Of a DNA stretch of 64,000 nucleotides, positions 22,711 through 35,224 are shown in pieces. A program made the position numbers and the translations under genes. This DNA comes from Diphasiastrum complanatum (taxonomy: Eukaryota > Streptophyta > Lycopodiopsida > Lycopodiales > Lycopodiaceae), in contig CM055092.1 in the NCBI GenBank assembly GCA_029204225.1, positions 75,284,383-75,348,382 on the forward strand. Reading direction: 5' to 3'. Position 1 is the stretch's first letter; every line of letters starts with the position of its first letter. Below the pieces are notes generated by a model. That model did no database searches. It saw only the letters and a list, made by a program, of their open reading frames with translations, and was not told where the DNA came from.

Positions 22711-22723
22711 TGGTATCAAAGCC
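22711..22723 (+). promoter_or_regulatory. tRNA-Met-type primer binding site (element A)
   Basis: tggtatcaaagcc begins 2 nt after the LTR end. It has one difference from the standard tggtatcagagcc complementary to initiator tRNA-Met. Confidence 0.8.
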
Positions 22724-23609
22724 AATTTTGGGCACATTTTTGCCATTGATTTGTGTTCAAGAGAAATTTTGAATTGTGAGGATTTTCCATTGTGTGATAT
22801 GGAATCTTGACACTTTTTCAAGAATTCAATGGAGTATACAATGAAGTGGTGAAAGTGTGGATTATTCTTTCAGTGGATTTTCTTGTTTGAAGTGTAATCG
22901 GTTGTGTGGTAAGTGCACTACCAGGTATACAATCGGTTCGATGTTTAGAAACTTCGTATTGGTTTTCAAGAAGTAAATTTTCGATTTCAATTCATTTGTG
23001 CTACCGTTTACTTCATTAGGGACACTTTTCCGTTAGCAACGGGATCAATAAGAGTGAATGCTGGTTTTTACAGCTTTTTGTTCATTACATAGTGATTTAG
23101 GTGGTTTTGTTGGCTGCTTTTGTTTTTTATTGAGCCAGTTTTGGCTTGAATCAGTGGAAAGCAGAAAAAGAAGCACAAAAAAGACTAATCACTGGTTGTG
23201 AGAATTGGTGAGTGATTTACAGGTTTTGCATGGCGATTCTTTATGGAGTTGCAGGTTTTCTGTTGCATTTCCCAGCAGATAACGGTGGTTTGCAGGTTGA
23301 TGAGCCAGAAAGGCCATTATTAGGATGGTTTGGATCATTGAGAAGCTTATTCTGTGTGAAGAATGGCCAAACCTACAAATTCTTAGTTCAAAGAAAATCT
23401 GGACAACATCTACCCTATATCTCAGACATAATGTAATCTAGGCCTGTTAAACTGTAAATGTATAATTGCTTATGCATTTGTGAGACACAAATTGAGGGTT
23501 AAAGAAACTTTATAGCAATCTAAAATTTTTCTTACTGCAAACTACAGTAGAAAGAGACTTTTGCATTGAAAATGCATTGTTGAATCTATGTTTTCTATCG
23601 AAAACAGCG

Positions 23610-23705
23610 CTCAGGATTTAGGAGAATGTTGATCCATGTAGACCTCTTCGTCTAATTCACCATGTAAGAAGGCTGTCTTCTCATCCACAATGTGGATATT
23701 GTTAA
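23610..23705 (-). pseudogene. Short copia RT fragment
   Basis: The minus strand reads HIVDEKTAFLHGELDEEVYM, the conserved copia block (D.KTAFLHG.L.EEVYM). Only about 30 codons remain. Confidence 0.6.
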
Positions 23706-23841
23706 ACTTGTGGTTCTGGAAGAAAATAACAGTGAAATCTGACCTGATTGCGCCTGGTAGTGCGGCCTCCATCTTCAATTCCACCTGCACAAAATTGGTG
23801 AGTGTGGATAAGGTATTTACACCCTAACTTGGCCTCCATAA

Positions 23842-24023
<182 letters not shown>

Positions 24024-25280
24024 CTCGCGCTCTCGGGTCCTCCTGCTCGCGGATAGTAGTGGCCCGAGGTTTTCTTTTGTTGAGAGGGAAAAATTGGGGG
24101 GGGGGGAGGAAAGGCCTGGAGGCATTTCATTAAGGTTTTTTTCTTTCTAGATTTTGTGTTCCATGGGCATTCTAGTTATTTATGACTATACAGATGCAAT
24201 CACAGTTAATGTTATATAGTCATAATGGCCTAAATATTAGTACGAATTAGATTGTGATACATACAATGGTTTTTTTTCGCAAATTTGTTGCACTGGATCC
24301 AGTTTGCAAAATTATTGGTATAAACTCTTTAAGCAAGTTATTGTCTGTTGAAAACTACGTTTTTTAGGACATTGCGTTATTGGAAAGCTTATACTTGAAA
24401 TGACTACAACCGAACGTAAAACTTTTCGGTTTTTATTTGCAAATGGTGGAAATGAAATTCTTATAAGGGGTGGTAAATGAAAATTCGTCCGACATCACTC
24501 GACCGTGATGACCCCCTTAAATTTTAAGCTCATGGGTGCAAATTCTGAGCTACGGTGGGTTGGAATTTCATCTTTGCAATAAATAGAAAGAACTTAATGC
24601 AAAATCTATTCAACAATTAGCCATTGTGATTTACAACTTGGGCTAACAACCGGAAATTTGTTCCGGCAATTGAAAGCCTCGAAGTTGTTGATGACTGGAT
24701 AAATTGTTGGCCAAGCTACTTTAGCTTGCGCAACGTCCCAGAATAAAAAAGTGAATTTCTTTGGTTTTTTGCTTTCAGTAAGGACTCCTCATGGTGGAGG
24801 ATGCATAGAATTGTGATTGGGCTGAATTCTGTAAAACTTTTTCACAATTGACGAATTATATTCACTTTATTAACTGCAATGGACAATCGAGAATTGGACA
24901 CTTGTGTCTAGAAATTCTTGGATTTTTTTTGACCAAGGTATTGTTTTTTTAAAGACAGACACGATCAAAAACGGCCCAGAAGCCTAGATGGAAAGACCAA
25001 ATTGGAACGGAAAAAAGTTGTTTCTTAGTGTGCTTGAAGTTGTGGGCGTACCAACACTATTTGTTTTTAAGAACAAGAAAATGTCGGTTCATTATTCCCC
25101 ATTTCTTAATCTGTCATTGCGAACCTTACGGTGACCGTAAAGATTGTGAAAAGGGACGAAAGAATGTTTGATTGAGTTGAAGTTGGAATTTTTTATGAAT
25201 TCCCGAGAACTTCATATACTTGTATTATGTTTCTGACACTTTGATCAGGAAGTGGAGGGCCTTCATGGAGGATGAACTTG

Positions 25281-25528
25281 TGGTATGGGCCCATGACTGG
25301 TCTCGGGTAGCGTGTCCATGCTAGGGACCGGTAGACCAACAACCCGTAAGTTAATTATGACTATAAGGGAATTGGGGCCCTTATGTGTACATGGTCATAA
25401 TTAATGGTTGTAGGCCTAAACACTTGATGGTGGATTTGTATGGGTCTATCAGTGAGTCATTGGAGAACTGGATGACATGGCCCAGATAGGCTGCAGAGGT
25501 GTCCAGTGAGGTGTCACATTGCACTACT
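25281..25528 (+). repeat. Truncated 3' LTR of gypsy element A
   Basis: Matches the first 250 bp of the LTR at 22214 (cccatgactggtctcgggta to gtgtcacattgcactacta) and then ends abruptly. Confidence 0.85.
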
Positions 25529-25689
25529 AACATTGTCCATATCGTGAGACGTATTCATACGTGTGAAGCCACCCATCCACTTAATTGATCATTTAGTTGT
25601 TCTTCTTGCTAGTTAAGTGTATGTTTTTTATCTAAATCAAGATCTAATCAATAGAATTGTGAAAGATCAATAGAACTAGCATCCAACAC

Positions 25690-26160
25690 CTCTTGAGGAT
25701 CAATTGAAGATCCATTTGTGGACCAATGACCTCTTCAAAGAGGTGGCCTCTTGCATCTCGGCCAAAGAGGCTTGGAATTCATTGAAAGCGATGTTTGAAT
25801 CCAACAACACTTCAAGGGTCCTTATGCTTACGAATCAAGATCATTTTATGTCCAATCATACATATACTCATTGGAAAGCTACCAAATGAATCCTTGGATA
25901 TGTTAGAAGAAAACTAGATTATGAATTGGAACAAGAAAAATATGATCGACTAGTGTTAGTTGGTCATACATATTCAAATTGAGTAGGTAATATTGATGAC
26001 TTGAGATCTGCTACAGGATAAACTTTCACTTTAGGCACAACAACCATTGAATGGAGTAGCAAAATGTAGCCTAGATCAGTTTATCATCTATAGAAGATAA
26101 ATAGCAATATCTTAGTTGTTGTGCCACATCTAACAAGGTTTGATGTAGCAAAATTATCTT
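25690..26160 (+). pseudogene. Copia remnant: gag scrap joined to RNase H
   Basis: Starts with FKEVASCISAKEAWNSLKAMFESN (copia gag pattern), then, with stops, HWKATK, ILGYVRRKLDYELE, GNIDDLRSATG and FTLGTTTIEWSSKM, a copia RNase H stretch. Everything between gag and RNase H is missing. Confidence 0.65.
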
Positions 26161-27700
26161 GCTCTAGGTGATTAATTCCTTGTTGGAATTAAAAAATACA
26201 ACAAAGTTGGGTGAATAGAATCTTATATATTTACTAAAACCATTTCTATAATAATAAATCATCAAAATTAAGGTGAATTTTTTTGTAAATTTTAATATAT
26301 TTGTATAAAAGTTTGGCAAAATTTCTTTGAATTATGACTTAAAAATATTAGAATTTTTACAAAAATTAGAAATATAGCCAAAAAATGAAAAATAGAAACT
26401 CCGATGTCACCTATATGATTGAAATTAATGATTTTAAATTAGACTCAATTGTACGTGAGTGTAATTGCAATTACATGAGATAATCAAAGTTGCATTTGCC
26501 TAGCCAAAAATCTAGTACTAATGCTTGAACAAAATATATATACACATCATCATCTTATTTGAGCAGTACAAGAGCAAGACCTTGTATTCTATAAGTATGA
26601 ATATCAAGGGATAATGTATTTACTAAATCCATTGATATGATTAAATCTGAAAACTTTTTATTTTTAGGAATAGTAGAATGTGGATTGATCATCAAGGTTA
26701 ATTTATTAGGTCCTATAATGTGGATAGAATGAACTCTAATTTTTACTAAGCTAGTAAAAAATGTCATGAAACCTAATAGGGATTTTCTGTTGTAACCCTT
26801 TTCGAATATGTTGATAGAGAAGTAGAATCTAGTGGCTATGATTTTCTTGTGCTCCTATGTTTGTTGTTGCTGTTATGACTATGTGAAGTTGCTATGATGT
26901 GCCTGCTATCAAATGCCACTAGATATGGATGTGTAGTGTTCCAAATGTATGTAGAAGCATGGAAAAATAATGTCTTTCTTCTAGGTACATGTTTTCAAAA
27001 CAAATTGATGAAGAACTTTGATTGGTTGAAGAGGGCTCTCTTTTGATGATAGGAATCATCATCTCTAGCTATTGTATATGTGAGGAATCTGGAGATTGTT
27101 CACGTAGAAGTAATAGGTAGTCTCAATTGTTTTAAGGAGAGAACGATTGTAAAAGGCTTAGCGGATTAATTGGGAAACATTAGAGATAGTATTAAAGCAA
27201 TTTGAAATGCATTATAATTTTTTTTTAAAGGAAAATATATGAAGTTCAAAGTGGCTAAGATGCCAACAATAAGAACTGATTGACTAGTGCTTCACACATA
27301 GCTATAAGTGTGGCAAACAAGGGCTTAAATTTTGAAGAAGCGTTCTTCAAAAAAGCTTGACAAAGGAATTTGATTACTTGGTAATACATTTCCCTCTTGA
27401 TGATAGGGAATCTCAATGGAACATATATGTAGCCATGATGACAAATTAACTTGTGATATACCTAGGACATCAATGAATGCATCTAAAGCTTCTTTGGTCC
27501 TAGATTTAAACTCCCTTGGAAACCAAGACACATTGTTAGAGGAGTCATTTTTTCTTGGATTGGTAAAACTTCAAGTGGAAAATGGAGACAAGTGGAGAGA
27601 TAGGTTTATGCTTATTAAGAAACATAGAGTGGGTAAGCTCAAATAGTTTATAAAGAGAGCCCTAGCTAAATACTTACTTGTATGGGTAACACTTAATATC
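26161..27700. other. Unassigned AT-rich sequence
   Basis: Only short ORFs, none with a recognisable domain. Possibly older LINE sequence leading into the fragment at 27715. Confidence 0.35.
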
Positions 27701-27714
27701 GAAGATAACACATA

Positions 27715-27955
27715 CACATTGTGTGGTAGAGTAGAGTAGATGGTGGACCACCTTCTTTAAGCTTGCCATTCCTCCTTGTGAAAATTTTTATCTAGTTGGA
27801 TATGGGAAGATGTACTCTTGGCTGATATGAATGTGATATCTTGCAAGTGTATAATCAAGAAAATTATTTTTAGATTGTGATTTGCCATCAAAAAAGTTGT
27901 TATGTGGAGAATATGGAAACAAAAGAACAAAGTCCTATTTGAAAGAGATGACTAT
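27715..27955 (+). pseudogene. LINE C-terminal (zf-RVT-like) fragment
   Basis: Reads TLCGRVE-stop-MVDHLL-stop-ACHSS, then ending KKVVMWRIWKQKNKVLFE. This is the plant L1-type pattern C..C....DH...C....W....WRIWK.RN. Stops are in frame. The assignment rests on a short pattern only. Confidence 0.4.
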
Positions 27956-29230
27956 TGCCCCCCACCATCATGAAGTGACATGCAAAGCCGTGATGATCTC
28001 CATACCATGAAGGTAACAAGAAAGGGCTTGAGCTTATGACATGCAAAGAGTATTTGAGTTGAGCTAACAATATTCAAAAAAATATCGATCCAAATTTTTA
28101 TATTTATTGATTTCAAAAGACTTTTAAACTATGTAAGCATGTCCGTGCATGGTGTGCCACTTTTGTGCATGATTCTAGTCTCTTTGTTTGTATGTGACCT
28201 AGATTACAAATGGTGAGGCCGCCCTCATCATAGGAGATCACATCATGGACCCTATTTTTCGTTGTATATTTTGTTCATAATGATATAGTATAGAGTAGTT
28301 TCTTCGTGTCTAAAAAAGAAAAACAAATGCCAAAATAAACAAAATTATTGCATGTAAATTGAGGAAGGGAAAAAGTGTGCGTAGAAAAACAGATACAATC
28401 TTAAGATTACGACATTGGAAATTTCAAAAATCTCTACTAATAGTAGCTTAACAAAATGTTTTATAAGTCAAAACTCTGGGAAAGCTAGGATGTTATGCAT
28501 AATGCCAACAAGACAAATTATATTCATAATGACTTGAAAAGAAAACAAAGAAAGTTTATGACAAGTCAAGAAATTTGTGAATAGTCTTACTCGTTCTTTT
28601 GAGATATCCTTGAAAACAAACCATAAAACTCAGAAGCTACAACTCATAAGACATAATTTAATTCCTTGGCTGAAGGGTTACAATGATGCCACATGCACAT
28701 AAAGCAAAAAAAAAGATTGCTCCTTTTGTTTTCTAAGGAGAAAAATTGAGAGTCAATCAGGATTCATCATGGACATGACAAGGCAACAAAAATGTTGTGA
28801 TCAACTATATTTTAAAATAATCTCTTCTTCAACCATACATCTTTTCTAAATATGAAAACAATTGGCCCACTAGGTCATCCAAATACAACAATAGATGCTT
28901 TATTTAATCAATTTTGTGGCATGTGCTTATTAGCATCATGTTAGCATTTCCCCCACAATCTTGTAACTTTTTCCATGAATTAACATGTATTAAATAATGA
29001 AATAACATCATAACATGACAAAGAGGAGAACAAAACAATGTGTATAGTACCCAGAAGTGGTGCGAATTTAGCATTTTTTGTTCACTACATAATAACAAAT
29101 AAAAAATGAACAAAGCCATCAACCATCAATGTACTAGACTCCATGATCCGCTCTGGATTGCATAATGTGGTTAAAAATGACTCAACTAGTCCTATATCAT
29201 CAATATGAAGATAACGTAGAAGCAATGCTT
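27956..29230. other. Unassigned sequence
   Basis: AT-rich, no ORF with a recognisable domain. Confidence 0.35.
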
Positions 29231-29231
29231 G

Positions 29232-29234
<3 letters not shown>

Positions 29235-29291
<57 letters not shown>

Positions 29292-29450
29292 CAACACCTC
29301 ACTATATCGCTATTTTACCCTCCAAACCTAAAAAGCCCTAACCCTAAAAAACCTAACAAAAAGCTCTCTATGCTCAATGCATCTCCTTGCTCTCTCTCTA
29401 CTCTCTCTCCCCACTCTCTACGGTCTCACCGTCTCTCCCCTCTCTCTATA

Positions 29451-29507
<57 letters not shown>

Positions 29508-29602
29508 TCACCTGTCCTGCTGCTCCCCCTCTCTTTTTCTGGATCAGCCATCCTGCTGCTGCCGCTCCTCCCTTGCTCGGCTCTCTGCTCCTCGCTTGCT
29601 CG

Positions 29603-29639
<37 letters not shown>

Positions 29640-29774
29640 CTTTCAAGGTCACGAAGGTTGCGAAGATTCTAGAATTTGCCCCTTCAACTGGCCGACAGCT
29701 GGCCATCAATGAAAGTTTAGGGGACACGTGGCCCAATCGAAATGCATGATTCGACTTTTCTCCACAACCCCCTA

Positions 29775-29820
<46 letters not shown>
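29235..29820 (+). repeat. Cluster of four (CT)n microsatellites
   Basis: Tracts at 29235-29290, 29454-29508 (one GT interruption), 29607-29636 and 29778-29820, separated by CT-rich unique sequence. Translations of this region give Ser-Leu or Arg-Glu repeats and are not genes. Confidence 0.95.
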
Positions 29821-29823
<3 letters not shown>

Positions 29824-31590
29824 CTACATAAGAGAGCAAATTAACGAAGAAAAGCAAAAGATCAATAGTATCGTGATCTCCCATAAGAATTGTGGGAGAA
29901 GCATCAATATAACACAGTATATAAATGGCGAGCATATGCACTTGCATGGTACAATGTGAAATATTGAATTAAATAGAAGCACCACCAATGATTGTAAGAT
30001 AACATATAGCAAAAAAAAAATACCAAAAATATATTACCTGAATTCTTGTGGTGCTAATTTTGAACATATCCCTCCAAGAACAACAAAATGTTGCAAAACC
30101 ACCCACATCTCTTGACAAGTCTAGCTAGTATTGGAATGACTTCACTTACGATAATACAACATACTAATCCTATATCATTCTAAATAGCCAATGTGAATTC
30201 AGACACCTCAAAGAGCTCCTCTTCAACGATAGACTAAGATTTGATGAAAGTGATGTTGTAGGTTGAAACAACCTTGAAAGCAGTTCGATTTCAAAAACTG
30301 CACCAATTTTGATTTGGCTTCTCAGCAATAGCATCCAAAAATCTTAGAGTTGCAGCTGTGTTCAACTATTATGGCTATAAAAATCCATCTTCACAAGCTA
30401 CATATTATATTGTCCAATTTCAAGTTAGCTAGCTCTCATGATAACTGATCAAGGGTTAGCGTGCACCCTGCTTACCCAGTTGGCAGTAAGCATATTCTGC
30501 CTGAGATTTACATTTATGAATGCTCAGATTGGCAGACCTGCAAAACATAAAGAACAATCCACATCTCAATCTAGAATATGCAGTAATCACTTGAACAATC
30601 TCACTTAAGCACTAATCCCTCAGCAACTGATTAGATGACACTGAAGCACCAGTCGAAGATGGCTAGCAACCTTTTGAGGGTTTTCTGAAAAGGATTACAG
30701 ATCACAACCAAAGTCAGTGGAATCAAGCAGAGTTTAAGAGCTACACAATTTCAATCAAAAAGTAGAATTTAAACCCTACTCAGGTTGTTATCCAGAAAAT
30801 GACATAGTTTTCGGGTTACAGGAGCGTATAAAGGGAGTATTGATCCTCCTCTCCAAAATGTTGAGAATCTAGAAGAATGGGTGAATATATATCTATATTA
30901 GCACATGTGTGCATGCACATGTACACATACTATGCCCCTGACTGACATACACCCGTCACCATTTCTTTAATCGACGCATTTTATCACCGAAAACATTCTA
31001 GATGCTAAAAAGAACCTCAAAATATTTTGCTCTCAGGAGGTCAATGATAGTTAAATTACGGTTGTTATCCATTATTTAAACAGGAAGATATCCTTGGGAC
31101 AGGCCCATTAACTGTGTTCAGTATCTGAGGTGGACAGATGAGCAATACATCTTTAGGTGCCCAATATAATATGAGATTCCAGAGAGATACTAACGTCTCT
31201 TTCAAGATGCATCGTGTGCTTCGATCTCTCTTTCCTTGCCCACGCCAACATAGCTTTGTCTGTTCAAAAGTTATGCCAGCCTTGACAACAGGATCTGAGG
31301 TAAAATGCTTAGATGCACATTACTACTTACATTTGCATGCAAAGAAGGCCACCAAATGACATTGAGTCTGGGCCATACATGGTATCTCAGCCACCCCATC
31401 AACGACGAACAGATGTGTCACAGGCACTTCCTAGATTGTAATGTCAAGTGCTCAGTTTTTCTTTGTATTCTGGAGGCACCTCCAGAAGCAGAATTTCTAT
31501 GTAAATTTAGAAGCAACATTTTTTGTGAGGCTCACTACAATTTCTCAAGTGGACAACCAATAAAAAACTGACACGAAAATTTCGATGGAA
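29821..31590. other. Unassigned sequence
   Basis: No gene or repeat recognised. Confidence 0.35.
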
Positions 31591-31680
31591 TGTGCACATG
31601 AACAGCCAATGACAAGCTACCACATGGCAAATGCACATTCTGGCCATGTGGTAGCCCGTCATTGGCTGTCCACATGCACA
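31591..31680 (-). repeat. 38-bp-stem hairpin (miRNA-like or foldback element)
   Basis: Arm 31591-31628 and arm 31643-31680 are reverse complements apart from five transitions, with a 14-nt loop. In a minus-strand RNA all five differences become G-U pairs, so the stem would be continuous. It lies 1.45 kb beyond the ALG1 stop codon, in the same sense. No known miRNA was recognised. Confidence 0.55.
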
Positions 31681-33131
31681 TTATATTAGGAAAAAAAGTC
31701 AACAAAAAAAACATTAAAAAATAACAAAAAAATTAATGGCTCACACACAAAGAAAACCAGTCGGGAACAAAAACTGAAAAAAAGAAACAAAAAAACAAAA
31801 GAAACTGCGAAAAAGAAAACAAACAAACTTCGCTCGTGGCATTATACGGGAAGGCCTGAGGCCTTCCCCCAGGCCTTCCGCCCTGGTACAGCGGGGCACA
31901 CAGACTCCCGCCGCCCAGGGTGGAAGGCCCTTAGACAGGGACCTTCCCCCCCACAAGATAGGAAGATTCATTAAAATGCCTAGGGAGAATATGCCCTGCT
32001 AAATGTGTTCTGAGGTGGACAGACCAGCATACATCTTTAGGTGCTCAATATATCAGGTTCGAGGACGACCTTATAGTCTCTCCAATGATATGTCATATGC
32101 TTAAATTTCTCTTTCCATATCCAGGCCAGCATGGCTTTGTCTAGTTGAAACTTCTAGAGCAGATTCTTTGCTCATATACAGATTCAAATTACTTCTCACT
32201 TTCTCATATAAAAAAGGCAGCAAAGGGATATTAAGTCCAGGTTGAGCCAGGTAATATATGGTCTCTCAGCCATCCCATTAAATACGAGCAGCCATCTCAC
32301 AGGCACTTTATGAGCCACATGTGTATCATGTATACCTTGCACATCATGACAGCCTACCATTACACTCTTGTACTTGCTTTGAATGTAAGTCATCTTCTCT
32401 GCCTAGTCCAGTTTGGTTATTCTTGACATACACTCCCCCAAAAAAATCTTTTTCTCTTTTTTTGAGACGTTCTTATGATCCAATTTACTGTAGATACATA
32501 GATGTACTTATTTTGTCTTATATGTCATTTGTTCATACCAAAGACATTGATAAACACTCTTATTCTGCTTCTCCCCCATCTCTTTATTGTTCTCAGCACT
32601 AGCTACCTCACACAGAAAAAACACTATGAACCCCAACATTGCTTGCAAAGATGATAATCGCTCTTTTTGACAGAGTTAAAATGTCAGCAGTTTAAAGAGA
32701 CCAGATGGCATAAGTAAGCCATACTACATGAAGCCTTACATTAAAGGGCATGAGAAAACCACTTAAAATACAAGAAGCCTTGGCTTTTGTTTGACACAAG
32801 AATAATCATGATTTTTGTTTTTATGTCATGATGGAGAATATACTTCCTCTCGATCTAAAAGTTTTGCAGCCATGAAATAGAAACAAACATGCTTAGCTAG
32901 AAAAGAAGATACAAGGTAAAAAGCATGGGAATAGGTAGAATGAGCTGCTTTGCACATAGAAAAGGCTCCAATGGTCACTGTGTAGTTTTCGGATTATAGA
33001 CACTTGCCATGAGTCCTCATAAATTTGATAAGCTACAATTATAATGTCCAGTATTTGTGAACCTTATGCTTTTATAAATTTCATCAAAAAAGAAGACAAG
33101 CAGCAAATTCATGGGGTAAACTTAATCTTAT
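31681..33131. other. Downstream region of ALG1
   Basis: Contains the ALG1 3' UTR (end not determined) and a GC-rich palindromic patch at 31850-31950 (ggcctgaggccttcccccaggcc, later ggtggaaggcccttagacagggaccttcc). The segment 32010-32400 partly repeats 31120-31440 (aggtggacaga...catctttaggtgc and ggtatctcagcca), an old direct duplication of about 0.9 kb period. Confidence 0.5.
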
Positions 33132-35224
33132 TCATAGCATGTCAGCATGGTTAAAGCTCTCCTGCAATAAGCTTGCCAACAATGGCAGATGTAGCAAATC
33201 TTCAAAAATGTCGGCACCACCCTAAGATTATAGTCTTACATGCCAAATCAACTTCAATTGGTTCTGGAGCTTTTTGTAAAGTGCACTTAGATTTACAGCA
33301 TCGGAAGAAATTATACCTTGAAAAGAAGGGGCATGACATTTTCTTCCCATTCATCCTTCCATCGTGTGCTTGACCCTGATGATAGAGCTCCATCCCTTAG
33401 AGCACTTAATGTAGCATTATCCTTTGGAAAGCCCTTGAAAAGTTCCTGCATTATTCCATCAACCCAATCTATGGCATTGGTTTAGGAAACTAACCATGTG
33501 CTACGTGTTCCAGTTGTTAGCCAATCTAACTTGCTGCATACATTCATACATGGAGACAGATAGCAGGGCATTCTCCAGTTGTGTTTGTATGTCTAAAAAA
33601 TCCCAAGGCTCCCTAAGATACTCAACACTCTGATTGAATGAAAAGGTTTTCAACAAACTACTCAGTCTCTCACTGATCCTCTAGAAAATCACTTTAAATT
33701 CTAAGAGCTGACACCAATAACAGTACAGCAGCCAAAATGTGGAAACAATGCCAGCACAAAGGTATGCCAAAACAGGTAACTTTAGGCGAGTACATGCTAT
33801 TCTAATTGCCAAATGACATCCTTTCCTAGCATTGATATACCACGTTCCTACAAGGCATGCATTTATTTTACAGCTACATTGATGAACATGACCATTTCAC
33901 AGCAGCAGCTTGATAGATAAATTCATTGCACAATGTGTGCAGCTTCAGGATGTGGACAACCATAAAATAACTCTTCTACATGCATTGAAGGATTGAAGTT
34001 TGCAAATTCATATACCAAAAGCTGAAGGGCAAGTTCTGAAGATGATGAGAATAATAGTCCGTTCTGGCGATCCTTCACAAGTTCTCCGATACTTCACAGC
34101 CAACAAATAATGTATACATGTTAGTTTTATCCAATTCATTTCTTCAGTTGGTTCACATGACAAACCTCAGTGGCTACAGTTACTACAGAGGAAAAAGAAA
34201 GGGATACCAAGAGTACGACACTGCACAAACTGGCAGGCCACATCCAAACATGTCAACGACCTGCAATCAAAGGGGGCCATAGTTAAGTCTGCCTCTATAA
34301 TCTCCTGAGCTTCAGCTCACTTATTCTCTTTCTGGTAAATTACATGCCAAAGGTGTTGAACTTCAAGAGAATTACCTTCATGGGCAAATCTAAGCCAGAG
34401 GAGGAAGTGTGAAGACAGACACCAAGGTCAGCAGATCCTGTGAACAATTGGAAACAGGTCTGAATCATACTACAGGAAGTTGACAATGTGCTTACATGGA
34501 GCACAGACCTCTGTTTACAACATCTTATGTCGAGCTAGCACTAAACTCTGATTACGGATCGTATAAAAGCTATAGCAAGGTGCAAAACTTCCATGTCTCC
34601 AAAGGTAAGACATAGACTTGGAGCTCATAAGAAGAGTAAAGCTAGCACACAAGGTCATGTGTACCTCAAAAAATGTTTCTGACTCAGCAAGCTCTTGGAC
34701 AAATGAGTTGTACTATAGAAATTGTACATTACACTTTTAGCTAAAGAGAAAAACCTAGTAGAACTGGGTAATCGTTGGCTGACAGCCACATAGTCCGGAA
34801 GGCCACACGACGAAGGCGTAATTTTCGTATACGCTCCTCATAGATTGAACGCATTGGCCCCTTGCCTACAGAGAAAGGATTGAACTATCAGCTCAACGCT
34901 TGGGTTCTAATAGTGTTCCTCACATTTAAGACTACCAGGATATGATTAAAAAAGCGTTTGTCACAGAAATGCTTGAGCTGTAAAGAGATTAGAGCTCTCT
35001 TAAGACCCGATACTCAAAAACACTAAAAATCATATAGCTACCTCTAATATTAGATTATGAAATTACCAGTTACAATAAACATAAGTCGCGGATATGGACA
35101 TGTATTTTCTGGAGTCCGCAGATAATCTGGAAAATCAGTATCAAGTTCTCCTAAATGTGCAGCAACACGCCGGTCGTACATAACTGCGGCTTCTAAGAGT
35201 ATACTGAAGTCCTCATCTGGAGTC
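33132..35224 (-). other. ALG1: ALG1 3' exon cluster (7 exons): GDP-mannose-binding domain
   Basis: Carries the C-terminal GT-B domain: [41 protein letters not shown], the glycosyltransferase signature [31 protein letters not shown], then [15 protein letters not shown] and [16 protein letters not shown]. Introns are 201, 317, 115, 116, 570 and 155 bp. The final exon (33132-33161) adds ESFNHADML and TGA. It was chosen because of its attgcag acceptor and short in-frame tail; an alternative end is possible. Confidence 0.92.

Noticed and set aside
33202-33393. Minus-strand 63-codon ORF over an ALG1 exon
   Set aside because: It is another frame across exon 33317-33445 and its intron; the ALG1 frame has the conserved residues.
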